Shown here: positions 10,188-21,459 of the stretch, piece by piece | Layout: every line of letters starts with the position of its first letter | How positions within the stretch are numbered: the first letter of the stretch is position 1 | Assembly: GCF_000003195.3 (NCBI RefSeq) | Contig: NC_012876.2 | Location: 7,380,665 to 7,444,664, forward strand | DNA: 64,000 bases | Reading direction: 5' to 3' | From: Sorghum bicolor | Taxonomy: Eukaryota; Streptophyta; Magnoliopsida; Poales; Poaceae | The notes under the pieces: generated by a model | The model's database searches: none | Told to the model about the DNA's origin: nothing | The model's input: only the letters and a program-made list of their open reading frames with translations | Made by a program: the position numbers and the translations under genes

Positions 10188-12710
10188 TGAAGCGCCCCTG
10201 GTAAACCAGGAACTCAAATGTGATACAATACTAGTCCCAGGAGGCTAGTAACACATTTATTACATTAGATAAGTTTCAGCGCAGTAGTCTTGGAAAGCGT
10301 GGACAAGGAAGGCACGCTATAATAATAAGACACCAAAATACAACACAGGTCCAAAGGACCCAGAAACAAACGATATCGCCATCGAACATCTGACGAGTCC
10401 CAATGCCACAGGATTAGTTGGGTGCAGACACGACCTTACTCGAACGCCACTTCGGGATCGAAGTCCGGATCTTCCTCTGTTTAATAAAGCAAGGGTGAGT
10501 ACAAAGTACTCAGCAAATCCAACCTTACCCTACGGAAGGGGATAACACTATATATGCATATGGATAAATCAAGGATGAGGCTTAGTTTTATTTGCATAAA
10601 GCTATCTTTTTACACATGCAAGGTTTCATTTCACAAATACTGTTGTAAAAGACCTCTTTTTCCACATATGATAGTATTTCTGAAAATGGGGGTTTGATCA
10701 CAATTTTAAGTGTTGTTGAACCCTTGTTCCCACAACACAATGGCAGTCAACCATTTATTTCCAAAATCACACTCACTCTCATATTTTCACTCATCCCATC
10801 CCATCTAGTTGTTGAAACCAAACCATAACCCGTCCGAGACCGCGGACACGGCTATCCAGATAGATTTACACTCTGCAGAGGTTGTACACTTTTCCCACAA
10901 GTAGGATACCATAACTTACACCGTCGTGCAAGCACAGATCCATCAAAGTCATTACCCTCCATAGCTAAGTAATGGCGCTCACCACGGGAACACTAAGGCC
11001 ACATCTCATGATACCATAATAATTCACAAAGCTGTTTTCATATATTTCCACAATTTCACATACATCACTTAGTGTCCCGTTGCACACCTGCCTCCAGGTG
11101 ATTGCCATACTAACTAGAGGGATTTAGACTAAGCCTTACCCATGCAAGGCGAGTGGTTGTACGATAAATGAGTTAGGCAAGATGAATCATCAACTCAGTC
11201 CTTAATCGAGACAAGGCGGACATCCCCAAAAGAGATCCCATCCGCCCCATCTCCATAGTAATCACATCTATAACTTGTTCATTAACCCTTTCACAATACC
11301 CACAATTTATTTTCACCACTCACACCTTTTACTTTTAAAATCATTATATTTGATAAAATACAACGATGAGTATCCAGAATGAGTAACAAGTCCTAAGCAT
11401 ACTAAATAATAATATTTCTGTCATAGCATATTATTTTGTTCATAGGTTCGAACAAGATAATTACCGGGTAATATCAATTCAAGAATGGCTATTCAACAGG
11501 TTTTAACTAAGCAGCGAAAATACTTCGTACATATATCGTACATGCAATATTTAAAACGGCTTCTACGGGTTGTGTTTAAAAATAGGATCAATATGCATCA
11601 AAGGGGATCGGTTGGACTTGCCTCCGTCGGCGTCCTCGGCAAACTCCTGCTGACAGTCCGGGTCCTCGGCGTCAAACTCGCGGTACTCGTCTCCAACGTT
11701 CTCATTTTCCGGCTCGTTCACTCCGTCAACTAAAATACGCGACGAACGACACAGACAATAGGCACAGATAAATAATCATATAAATTCAAATGAGCTCCAA
11801 AAATCATGAAATTAATATGGGAGGTAGATCATGATTTTAGATGAATTTAGGAAAAAGAATTATTAAAATCAGAGTTAGCATCTGGCATTTGTGAAATGGC
11901 CGGAATTTAATCATGCGAAAAAGGCTAACGATGATTAAGGAATGGATGCTTCACGTGGGCATTTGTTTGGCTGGTAGTGCATGTTGCATGCATGCATGTA
12001 CTATTTGGAGTTAATGCTTGGCCCACACATGCATGGTTAGAGACAAATTAGCAGGGGTCATTAGAACTCTTCTGTATGTCATGGTTCTATTCGTGGAGTT
12101 CTTGACAGTGAACCGGTACAGACAAATACATGGAAAAATACAGAAAAATACTACAGAAAGACAGAGAAGAGCAAGGAGATGCTCATGAGCTGCTCACCTC
12201 GTCTTGCGACGACAGTCGAGCTCGGCTTCTGCGTATGGCCGTATACGGTATACGCGAAGTGAGAGCGAGTGAGCGAGTGAGTGAACGTGTTTCTCGGGTG
12301 GTGAGAGTGAGCACCCGAGGCTGGCTTTTTATAGGCCAAAGCGCTCAGCTGCGTGCCATTAAAAATGCTACTGTAGCGCATGGTCGGTGCCTAATTTCAT
12401 ACGAAGGACGATGTCCCATTTGCATGCACGTTGCATGCAAATGGACGGTGCCTAATCACCGTGTCCTTGCATGCAGGTGCATGCAAATGGTCGGTGGCAT
12501 GTCCTGCATGCATGCATGAGATATATATTCGTGTAGGTGCACTGCTATGTTTTCTCGCATGTAAGCTTGCTGGTACTTGCTATTATTTGTGCGCGAAAAA
12601 TATGGATGGAGATACTATAGAGCTCAAATTATTTTATAGTTTTTGAAATATATTTTGAAAATAATTTTTAATGCGAGTGATTTTCGAATGTGAATTTTTG
12701 GGATGTTACA
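10188..12710 (-). repeat. 5' LTR of element A
   Basis: Near-identical to 1566-4132 but lacking about 44 bp near 11220. The minus-strand TATA-like box is at 12326-12333. If it is used, U3 is only about 380 bp and R+U5 about 2.1 kb. The TGCATGCA-rich block lies upstream of the TATA box, around 12417-12525. Confidence 0.95.
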
Positions 12711-14249
12711 GTAACTTTGTAGACTTTGGTGTCATCTGATCCTCATACACAATTCTTAATCCATGAGTATCAGTAATAACATAAACCTCCATTGGTATTA
12801 GCACACTCCAAATGGAATGATATCTTGAAACAAACCAACATACCAAGCACTTGATGTCCTTGTAGATGTTCTTGTCATTAACCACTTCTTCTCTTGTAAC
12901 TTCTTTATTTAAGCTACCCCCTTCAAAGGGTCAACTAGGGGACACAAGAAAGGTAGCTTGCACTTTTTCCAGACAAGTTGACTAGCACTGGGACCTTTTG
13001 ATATCCCAAAGAACTTATGTGCAAGAGAACAAACAGGTATCCTGAAATTTTCCTCGTAGTATGAAAACACCGGCGTAGTAAAACAGGTATAACTCCTATT
13101 CTGTTAATCAAATAGAGTTGTAGCTTATACCGTTAGAAAACTTATGAAATTCCCTACAACTATCATATAGAAAACCTCCTTAGGTTCTGTCTTTAAACTT
13201 AGGTAAAACAGCCAAACTTAATATCCATCCTGAAAATGTCTCAGCAAAGGTGCAGTAGATTCCAAAAATTATATCTCGAGCTACTTAACACATCTGGAGA
13301 TGATCCTTACATTTTTGAAAATATTAGGAAATCCTCTACAACTTTAGTATACCACGTTTTTCCAGATTCTATCTTTAACTTGGCTGTAAATAGGAAATGC
13401 CAGATCTATCCAGATTTTGAAACCGAACAGCAACATCCAAGTTTAAATGTCATATCTCGGGTTCTGCTTATCCAAATGAGTTCCAGCTTATACTGTTGGA
13501 AAGCTTATAAAATTGTCTACAACTTTTCTATAGGACACTTTTCCAAATTATATAGTTATATTTGTCTCAAACAGTAAGCAACCAAAACTGGTCCAGATTC
13601 TTGACAGCACAGTTGTATCATATTGTGATTTTTGTAACTTCCAAACCATAACAGCTATGAGGGTGAATCTTGCGGTCAGGAAAATATCTTGAAGTCTAGT
13701 TGTTCCCAGAAAAATTTGGTAAACTTTGCACGATCAAAACTTGAGATACTCCCAAATCATTGCAGACTGCTACAGAAATCAGCAAGGGACAGAAACAAGA
13801 GATAGCCAAACCCAACTACTTATTCCACTAATCCTTATGCCTTAAGCCTATGAACTAATGAAATTGTGAGGAAATCCACAAGATCATTGCAATCAGTACA
13901 AAGATCTAAATCAAGAATGAACATAATAACAAACCAATTAAGCATTGAAGGTTCACACTTCACTCAACTTGCGATACTATCGTTCTCTTCATAGAAAGGG
14001 CAAAGATCCTAAAATTCTCTTTCAACTACGTAAGCAGGTGGTAAGAGAAGATTCTAAAAGCTTATCAAATCAAGGAGTAAAGATGAGAACAAGTACTTTT
14101 AAAATAAGCAACAAGGTAAAGATGAATAGCAATGGAAAAGATATAGAATAGAGAAAAATATCAAGGTTTATAGAACAAGGATTGTATAACAATTTAAAAA
14201 CCTTAAGACGACCAATTTCTAACTAGGCTTGCGTCCTACAGTCAGCATT
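12711..14249 (-). other. Leader/internal region of element C/D with imperfect tandem repeats
   Basis: This lies between the element-A insertion and the primer-binding site of the C/D 5' LTR. No long minus-strand frame survives; a short open stretch near 12716-12890 is unrecognised. At least three diverged units of one ~190-bp sequence lie near 13082-13190, 13268-13370 and 13450-13550. Each has a TATCTCG-like start, GTTGGAAAGCTTAT-like centre and CTACAACTTT-like end. A related sequence occupies the ORF0-gag spacer of element B. Plus-strand frames at 13236-13577 and 13945-14151 are chance. Confidence 0.6.
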
Positions 14250-14261
14250 GCTTTGATACCA
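14250..14261 (-). other. Primer-binding site of element C/D
   Basis: On the minus strand it reads TGGTATCAAAGC, close to the complement of initiator Met tRNA (one mismatch to TGGTATCAGAGC). It lies just inside the LTR edge at 14265. Its presence shows that 14265-17182 is a 5' LTR, not a solo LTR. Confidence 0.8.
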
Positions 14262-14264
14262 CTT

Positions 14265-17182
14265 TGTAATACCCGATTTTAAGGACAAAACCAGATATGC
14301 ACCATATGTGAGTTTTAGAAGTCAAATCTCACATATAGCTACAAATAATGGGTAATATCAAGAGACAATGCATAAATATATAACATACTTAGTATAAAAG
14401 AGATAACCTTCAGTATCAAACAGTGGATAGACAATCTCCAAACTTCGGGTATTACTTCTCTCCACAGGATCCAACTGACTGGTTGATCACAAGCCTAACG
14501 TCTCCTGAAGTGTGGGGGAAATTGCAAGAGTGAGCAAATATCGTACTCAACAAGTATAACCAGGGGTTCATGAGGCTCAAATAGCTGACACTGGTTTGAC
14601 TGCATTTAGCTTTTATATGTAGATAACATATTTAATCATTGGATAGCAAATATCAAGGTAGCATATTAAATCCCATAACCACATGATCAATTGTATACAG
14701 GAATTATGAATAATACATATAAATAACATAATAAACCATCATTATCATTATTAATCATGTTCATCAGTGTTCATCTATTCCGTCAGTTTTCCGGGCTGCC
14801 CGTATCCGTGGGCACGGCTAGTATACCAGATTTAACACTCTGCAGAGGTTGTAGATCTTTACCCATGAGTCATGATTTACCCTTTCGCCCGAGGTGACCA
14901 GCCTCTTAGCTCACTTCCAAGGAAAGCCGACAGGGTTCACTATGAAGTCTTTCAAAGGTTCGTCTAACAAGTTAGGGCCGCAAGGTTTCCTTTGCGCGCA
15001 GATATAGATACCCCCCTTCCGAATGGCACAATGACGCGCAGCCTATACACATAAGGACAGGGGCTCGCACTATACCCAAAACGGTTCAGCCCCTCCGCCC
15101 TTTTGGGTAACCTCTACCAAGCTAGAAAAGGTTACTCATACTTGACTAAAGCCAGAGCCATATAGCCCTCATGGTTGTACGAGTTGTCCCAGCTTTTGCC
15201 AATGGATAAGTCCTTATGGAGGGTCAAGATCAATCCAGCAAAAGCCAGAGTTCTTTCCACCCTTTATATTCAAGTTGCTAGAAAGCTTATTTTATTGTTT
15301 ATTGTATATCCAAACATTCATGTTACATGATCATGGATTAGATTCAAGCACTAGCAGGAACTACCAAATGCATATCCAAAATAGGTAACAAGGAATCCAG
15401 GATAACAATCTTATATGATTCTGCTAAGGTCATCAAGGTGGACACATGCATATGATAAATATTGTATTAATGGTGTATAGGTAACAAAGATGAACCCAAG
15501 TTATACTTGCCTTGATCAAAGCTCTCCTGAGCCTGCTGCTGGTCTTCAAAAGATTGACCTCGATCACCAACGTATCGCTCACTGTCTATACCCGATCGTC
15601 AATCAACAACACGCATTCCAATGGACAATCATACACGAAGCAAACAAGCTATAATTAGAACAATATACCAAAAAGTGGTAAAACAAAGATAAAAGTTTAT
15701 GAAAATATTCTACGCAGCGCTACGATCACACAAACGTAATGTTCACGAAAATCGGAATTGAACGTAGAAGTTATGAATTTTCCAAGTTTTCCTATAGAGA
15801 AATAATTAATTAAATGCTACTGCAGAATTAAAAAGTTTCAAAACAGCAAACTAATACTTCTAACGTGTAGAGCTCGTGAATACGAATCTAACGAAATTTG
15901 AATGGACAAAATCGGAGCTAAAAAGAGCATTTTATGAGCATTATCAAATCAGTGGCAAACTTGTAAATATCAGAAAATGTATTTTGAATCAACCGACAGA
16001 CTTTACGTTTTCAAAAACAGAATATGCCTTTCGTGAATGTGCCTTGGACTGCGGGTTCTAATACGAGATTCCAGAGGGTCTCTTTAAGAAAACGGCCGGG
16101 CGAAGGGGTATCCTTCTTTTTCGGCCGTAGGATCGCGATGGAACGGTGCAGATCAGATCTGGGGAGAGAGGGAGGGAGCTCCGGCCAGCTACAGTGGCCA
16201 GCGCGGTGGCGCCATTGCCGGAGGGCAGAACTCCTCGCCGGAGTTCGTCGTTTTCACGATTCAGTGCACGATTCAACAAACGAAAAGAATGGGAAGGCGT
16301 AGAAGCTTGCTGCGAACTCACCAGACCAAAATCAAGGCTCGGGAAAAGCTTGAAGGCGTCCGACGGCTTGAGATGGCGGACCGGGCACTCCTGCAAGGTA
16401 CGGCATCGATGAGGGAGCTGTAGGGCGCGATAGAGATAAAAGGGGAGGCTCAGAACCCTTGTAGGAGCAATACGAAGCTCGGCGTCACGATTTAGGCGGC
16501 TCTGGGGCAGCACCGAGGAAGAACGATGGCGGCGGCAATCTTTGGTTTGCGGCGAGATCCAACCAGCGGCGATAGAAGTTATCTAGGGATTCCCCAATGT
16601 TGTGGATGGAAAGAGGAGTGCGCGGGGAGACCACAAAACTTTATAGGGCTTGATTTGGGAATCCCAGCACCAAATCCCGGATTTACCGGATGGGTTTCCA
16701 TCTCGGTGAGAGAAGGAGAGACCGTCTCGGCCACGACCTGAGGAAGAAGAAAGGTAAGTCGCCGACGTGTGGGCTCCAGATGGCAGCGAGAGAAAGAAAG
16801 GGAGAAAGGGGAGGGGCGCGCTGCTGGGCCGGAGAAAGAAGTGGGCCGGGGCGGTTAGCTGGGTCGCGGGGGAGGAACGGGGGCTGGGCCGATGGGGAGT
16901 TGGGCTGGGCGCTGGATGAGGTCTTTTCCCGTTTCTTTTTTTTCTATTTTAATTTTCAAAGCCTTTTCCAAATAGAATTTTTAGAGCAACCAAAATCCAC
17001 CCCAAAGCAATCAAAACAACAATAAGATATGCTTCAGCATGTATGCATAAACAAGTTTCTAACTCTATGTTGAATTTTAAATTTCAATAAAATTTATTTC
17101 TTCACTAATTTAAATGCTCACAGAAATATTTGAATAAATCAATTTAAATCCTATTAATTTGAAAGCAAATTTTGGGTGTTAC
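14265..17182 (-). repeat. 5' LTR of element C/D
   Basis: A 2918-bp LTR starting TGTAATACCC and ending GGGTGTTAC on the plus strand. It is about as long as, and very similar to, 40776-43695 (2920 bp). The expected terminal A is G at 17183 or absent. The GC-rich part at 16080-16910 contains several overlapping open frames on both strands. These recur in the other LTR copy with scattered changes and show no protein family signature. The right flank is GLP-downstream sequence. Confidence 0.88.
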
Positions 17183-17865
17183 GCAAATTGGGAGCTTCAG
17201 ATAAGTTTGTAATCATGAGTCAACATTCAAGAAATTTCACTTAAGATAAGCAATTGGGAGCTAGCAAGACTCGACTAATGTATTGGAGTAACCTGGTAGC
17301 TACCAACATTCAGGAAATTTCGGAGTCTGACAAATTGAGATGGATGAACATGCAGTAACCGGGTAGCTAACAGTTAGAAACTGGTAGCTTTTTATCCATT
17401 GAACAAATTAATAATTCAGATTATTTGTTGTGTCCAAACTGAGAGCAAAAGGAGGTGGTGTTTGGTTGGGAAGAGACTGAAAGTGTCATTGAAAGGGTGA
17501 ACTACGCCCTTCCTTTCAGAAGAAAGAACAGAACATAAATATTCATCCATAACATGGCGTCCTTTAATTAGTACGCTTTTAGCAACAGGGAAAGACACAT
17601 GAAAGCTCATATCTTGGTTTTGAAGATAATTTATCACCGATGTTGATGCAAACTTGCAGACATCCTCAATAGCAACAAGCAATACCATAGAAACTAAAAA
17701 TGTTTTCCTCACTTGAACAATTCCTTGGGCAATGAGGCTGCTGCAGTGCTGCTGACTGGTGAGCTACCTATTGGCCGTCTAATGCTGAATGGCATGTTGC
17801 CTGCTGCTGTTATCCGATTGATTCTGGTACATCATCACCGAGGCAGACCGGAAGCCAGTGGCGGA
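17183..17865. repeat. GLP-downstream segment, copy truncated by element C/D
   Basis: This matches 31648-32465 downstream of GLP2 with many small differences (shared blocks GATAAGTTTGTAATCA, AAATTAATAATTCAG, CATAAATATTCATC, GGCTGCTGCAGTGCT). Its first bases (GCAAATTGGGAGCTTCAGATAA) continue the sequence interrupted at 40775 downstream of GLP3. On the minus strand, 17600-17712 can encode a peptide resembling that from the GLP2 copy (both contain KFASTSVINYL), so it carries part of a decayed minus-strand gene. Confidence 0.75.
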
Positions 17866-18079
17866 GGGAACGGGGGCCTGAGGGGGCCTGGCACCCCCAA
17901 ACCTTCCCATAACTCCTTTAATACACCCCATAGATTAGATATTTAATTGTCTAATTAACTAGTTAATCATGTTATCTGTACTAAAATTTTTATTCTTATT
18001 TCATATTAATCTCTAATAGTTTTTTATACAAATAAAATCTAGATCTTTCTAATATTTTCTTCATATCTTTTATTTTTAT
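17866..18079. mobile_element. Possible hAT terminus fragment and AT-rich sequence
   Basis: It begins CAGTGGCGGAGGG exactly where similarity to the GLP2 downstream segment stops. CAGTGGCGGA is a common plant hAT terminus and fits the hAT end at 21451. I found no matching right end or 8-bp duplication, so this would be a truncated fragment. The remainder is AT-rich with no gene. Confidence 0.35.
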
Positions 18080-18345
18080 TATTACCTATCAGACGGAGAC
18101 GGGCGGGTGAATAGTCAGTGGGCCTTCCCTGATATTAAAATCTTTATTTTTCCTATTTTTAAAAACCGATTTCGTATTTTCCAGAAAAAGATTTCTACAG
18201 GTGGTTGGCATAACTGAACCACCTGTAGAAATGCATTTCCACAGGCGGTTCTCAATTACTCGCCTGTGAAAAAATTTATTTCCACAGGCCACCAAACACA
18301 GACGGTTCGCCAAACCGCCTGTAAAAAGGGATTACGAACCGCCCA
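18080..18345. mobile_element. Subterminal hairpin repeats of a probable CACTA (En/Spm-like) element
   Basis: There are several inverted motifs built on ACAGGCGGTT/AACCGCCTGT. One is a perfect 15-bp-arm hairpin, TTTCTACAGGTGGTT (18192-18206) and its complement (18217-18231) with a 10-nt loop. Two more imperfect units follow to 18340. Such arrays are typical of grass CACTA subterminal regions (family knowledge). No CACTA terminus was found next to it. It ends about 360 bp upstream of the GLP1 start codon. Confidence 0.5.
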
Positions 18346-18499
18346 GCATGACCCTTCCTCCCAAAAACACAAAAGAAAAGAAGGAACACGTTCCAAAGAG
18401 ATCACATAATATTTGTTTACTGGAATGAGTGTGAAATGAAAATACTAAAAGCAAGGTAGGTTTGAAAAGGTTGGTATAGTAAAAAGATAATTGTGTTGT

Positions 18500-18701
18500 T
18501 TCATGTGCAGGTTCTACGAGCCGGAGACTGTTTCTTCTGTTGGTAGGTTGAACTTGGAAGTTTTCAGTAATTAACACGTTCACGTCACCACACTTGCCGC
18601 TGTGGCAAGCCTATATAAACGCACTATCCCCATGCCCAAAGCATCAACAGAGATACAAACTCAACCAGAAGCTCGCTATAGCTGAGTTCGGAGACAACAA
18701 G
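18500..18701 (+). promoter_or_regulatory. GLP1 proximal promoter
   Basis: The TATA box TATATAA is at 18612-18618, 90 bp before the ATG. Upstream blocks shared with GLP3, and more weakly with GLP2, are GGAGACTGTTTCTTC (18523 on), AGGTTGAACTTGGA, a pair of ACGT cores in CACGTTCACGTC (about 18577-18588), and the palindromic GCCGCTGTGGCA just before the TATA box. The conservation suggests shared regulation; binding factors are inferred only. Confidence 0.7.
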
Positions 18702-19550
18702 ATGGCTCCAGCCACCTACTTTCTCCTCGTTTCTTTTCTAGCATTGGTCACTTCTCAGGCCATTGCTTCTGACCCAAGCCCGCTCCAGGACTTCTGTGTT
18801 GCCGACATACACTCTCCAGGTATCCATGCACTAACATTAAATAATGCACTATGTCTTGTTGTACTAAATCACATATCAAATTGGAATTATTTGTCAGAAC
18901 AGAAACTAGAGTTTTATGTATGTCCTAATTATAATGATTTCTGATCGTTATGTACCTATTTTTCTGTCTTTGTATATGCAGTGAAGGTGAATGGATTTGT
19001 CTGCAAGGACCCCATGGCTGTGAATGCAGATGACTTTTTCAAGGCAGCAAACCTTGACAAACCTAGGGACACAATGAAAAGCAAGGTTGGATCCAATGTC
19101 ACTTTGATCAATGTCATGCAGTTGCCTGGACTCAACACCCTAGGTATCTCGTTGGCTCGCATTGACTATGCACCATTAGGTCAGAATCCGCCACACACCC
19201 ACCCACGTGCCACGGAGATTCTCACCGTGCTTGAGGGTACACTCTATGTTGGATTTGTCACCTCCAACACAGACAATGGCAACAAGCTATTCACCAAGGT
19301 TCTCAAGAAGGGTGATGTGTTTGTATTCCCCCAAGGGCTCATCCACTTCCAATTCAATCCTAAACATGACAAGCCAGCAGTCGCAATCGCGGCACTAAGT
19401 AGCCAGAACCCTGGGGCTATAACTATTGCCAACGCAGTCTTTGGATCAAAGCCACCAATCTCAGATGATGTCTTGGCCAAGGCATTCCAGGTGCAAAAGG
19501 GGACAATTGATTGGCTTCAAGCTCAGTTCTGGGAGAACAACCACAACTAA
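18702..19550 (+). CDS. Germin-like protein 1 (cupin; GLP subfamily of the cereal chromosome-8 cluster)
   Basis: Two exons, 18702-18819 and 18982-19550, with a 162-bp GT...AG intron of phase 1. The product has 228 residues. Residues 1-22 form a signal peptide (cleavage likely after AIA), so it is secreted to the apoplast. C32 and C47 are the usual germin disulfide. N78-V-T is a glycosylation site. Germin box 1 gives ligands H111, H113 and E118; box 2 ([16 protein letters not shown]) gives H161, so the Mn site is complete. Germin-like proteins form oligomeric beta-barrels; some have superoxide dismutase or oxalate oxidase activity, but the activity of this one cannot be read from sequence. The whole protein resembles rice GLP8/barley GER4-type proteins. 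The start is the only Met giving a signal peptide, 90 bp after a TATA box. An AATAAAA-rich stretch lies about 120 bp past the stop. Confidence 0.95.
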
Positions 19551-19992
19551 ATAAATCATGTTCGGCCATTGTATGAGTTCTGCAATAATTTGTATGGGAA
19601 TATAGAATTTTTTTGCACTTTACTTACTACTGTATGTTTTTATTATTTCTATGCTACTAATGATAATAAAATAAATGGTCAGTATTTCTCTACTATAATT
19701 GTAATTGTGTCCGTGTTGTGGCTCTGCCACCATGACTTTAATCAAAAAATTAATGTAATTTATATGACTGCCGGTTATATGGGGTATATATAGTGAGCAG
19801 CCAAACGCTTGACCAGATGCAGTACCAAGTTAATGAAGTGTAGATATCATGTATGCAAGCGGATAGATAATCAATTTATAATTTTACCACTGGGAAGGTA
19901 TAACTTTGGATGAATATATAGTATTGATAACTAAAGTTTACATATGAAAGATTTAATCAATATCATACACTCACATGATAAAGATATATATA
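19551..19992. other. GLP1 3' flank
   Basis: AT-rich sequence with AATAAAATAAA near 19664, a plausible polyadenylation region. I see no gene or repeat. Confidence 0.5.
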
Positions 19993-20241
19993 CTCCCTTT
20001 CTATATGATTTAGTCATTTTGGACAAGTTTGGGTCAAACATTGAGAATATAAATCATCAATAACTTTTAAATGCTGAGTTTGCAAATGTTTCAATTATAT
20101 GAATAGATTTGTCTTGAAAAATACTTTCATAAAAGTATACATATATCATTTTTTCCTAGATATTTTTATAAAAATAAGAGGTCTTGTGTTTTGGAGACTG
20201 TGTCATTGTCCTAAATGACTTCTAAATCTTATACGACAGTG
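19993..20241. mobile_element. Stowaway-like MITE
   Basis: About 249 bp flanked by TA on both sides. The ends are degenerate inverted repeats: CTCCCTTTCTATATGATTTAG on the left, and on the right the complement of CACTGTCGTATAAGATTTAG, followed on both sides by TCATTTTGGACA/TCATTTAGGACA. The interior is AT-rich and non-coding. TA duplication and CTCCCT-type ends fit Tc1/mariner-derived Stowaway elements. Confidence 0.6.
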
Positions 20242-20299
20242 TATATATATAAATGATAAGTACATATTAAGCATCATAATAGATAAATAAATAATTCAT

Positions 20300-20482
20300 T
20301 TAGAGCCCTCTAATTATAGCAATAGCCATAGTCCAATTAGAATATCAGAAGAATAGTTCCTAAGTTCAGGAGCATTCTTGGCAAGGTTGTCGCTATCAAT
20401 GTCGAAGCACACGCGAGATGGAGAGTAGTAGTTGATGTCGTTAAAGTCATACTCTGAGCCATTCCTTGAGAGGATCAGAGAG
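20300..20482 (-). pseudogene. Unidentified coding-like fragment interrupted by a hAT element
   Basis: The minus strand has an open stretch with coding character (YDFNDINYYSPSRVCFD, DSDNLAKNAPELRNYSSD) that ends upstream exactly at the hAT target site. The continuation beyond 21460 has no clear frame. I do not recognise the protein. It is probably a fragment of a host gene or of an older element. Confidence 0.35.
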
Positions 20483-21451
20483 CATGGGCGGCGCCAGGGG
20501 TATACCCATGTATTCCATGGAATACCCATGATTTTGGTGACAAACACAAATATATGTATATATATACACACACATGTATAATCAGCATATATGTTAGTTT
20601 ATTGAATGTTGCAAATATGTAGCCCATAAAAGAACTCCAATAGTCTGGCTAAAATTAATTATCAAATTCTATTGCTTAGCTATTTTGTCCAATAGAAAAT
20701 TTCTAAAAAATAAGAGATCTACAACATTCTTGTTACTTTACAAAGTCTTACAGTTAGCGTCTGTAAGAAGCTATATATAGCCACCGAAAATCAAGGGAAA
20801 GCCAACTTTCTATTTTACAAAATTAGATAGCATATTAGTTGGAGTCTACTTTTGCTATACAAATTCTAAAATAGCATAAACAATAAGAATAGTTAAACTC
20901 TTGAAGTTGCTCTAAGCCTAGTAGAACAACTAGTAGCGGCTGCCCATGAACTCATCAGAAAGAAACCCCATCGACGGCATTCCTCTGGCGGCGGCGGTGG
21001 TCAGTGGTCTTTGTAGGCTTTATCATATATGGCTCCCCCTCAACGCCTTTCTCATATATGGCTTGAAGCAACAACAAGGTGAACACAAAGATCCCACATC
21101 TATTTTTTTATTCTTCAAAGTAAAAATTGAAGGTTTCATTTTCTTCTTTTTTTTTGTTGCGTTTTGATTTTTTTAAAGAAATGTTGCATTGTATTCTTGT
21201 AACATAGATAAAGAATTTATATATACTTTGATTATTATCAGGGGCGATACTAGGCTCACTTTGCCTGATGTCTTGTTACTAGGATAAACAAATATTTTAC
21301 CTAGCATATATTTTAAAAAAATTATATGTACTACTTGAGCTGCACCAGGATCAATTTTGTATTGATTTTGTCCCCTATTACTATTGCACATATACATAGA
21401 AAATTTTTTATACGTGGAATACCCAACTATAAAATCCTAGCTCCGCCACTG
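20483..21451. mobile_element. Non-autonomous hAT element with 8-bp target duplication
   Basis: It is bounded by a perfect 8-bp duplication TCAGAGAG (20475-20482 and 21452-21459). The left end reads CATGGGCGGCGCCAGGGGTAT; the right end is the complement of CAGTGGCGGAGCTAGGATTTT, so the termini are imperfect inverted repeats of the plant hAT type. The 969-bp interior has no transposase frame and is AT-rich. It depends on a transposase supplied elsewhere, or is dead. Confidence 0.85.
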
Positions 21452-21459
21452 TCAGAGAG

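Larger units (their letters stand above)
1566..12710 (-). mobile_element. Element A: complete Ty3/gypsy Tekay-type chromovirus
   Basis: Order on the minus strand: 5' LTR (12710-10188), primer-binding site complementary to initiator Met tRNA, ORF0 (10041-9241), gag-pol (8788-4136), polypurine tract, 3' LTR (4132-1566). Both sides carry a perfect 5-bp target duplication GTAAC (1561-1565 and 12711-12715), so it is one undisturbed insertion into element C/D. The LTRs are 2567 and 2523 bp; most of the difference is one block of about 44 bp near 2590-2640 that the 5' LTR lacks. The C-terminal chromodomain and the ORF0 upstream of gag place it in the Tekay/RIRE3 group (family knowledge). It is the only element here with an unbroken polyprotein. 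Confidence 0.95.

Noticed and set aside
16024..17025. Several overlapping open frames on both strands in GC-rich sequence, also at 42569-43538
   Set aside because: They lie inside the two C/D LTRs, overlap in several frames and reflect base composition.
14265..17182. Reading this LTR as a solo LTR
   Set aside because: A primer-binding site and leader lie directly inside it, and its pol continues at 1111-1560 across element A.
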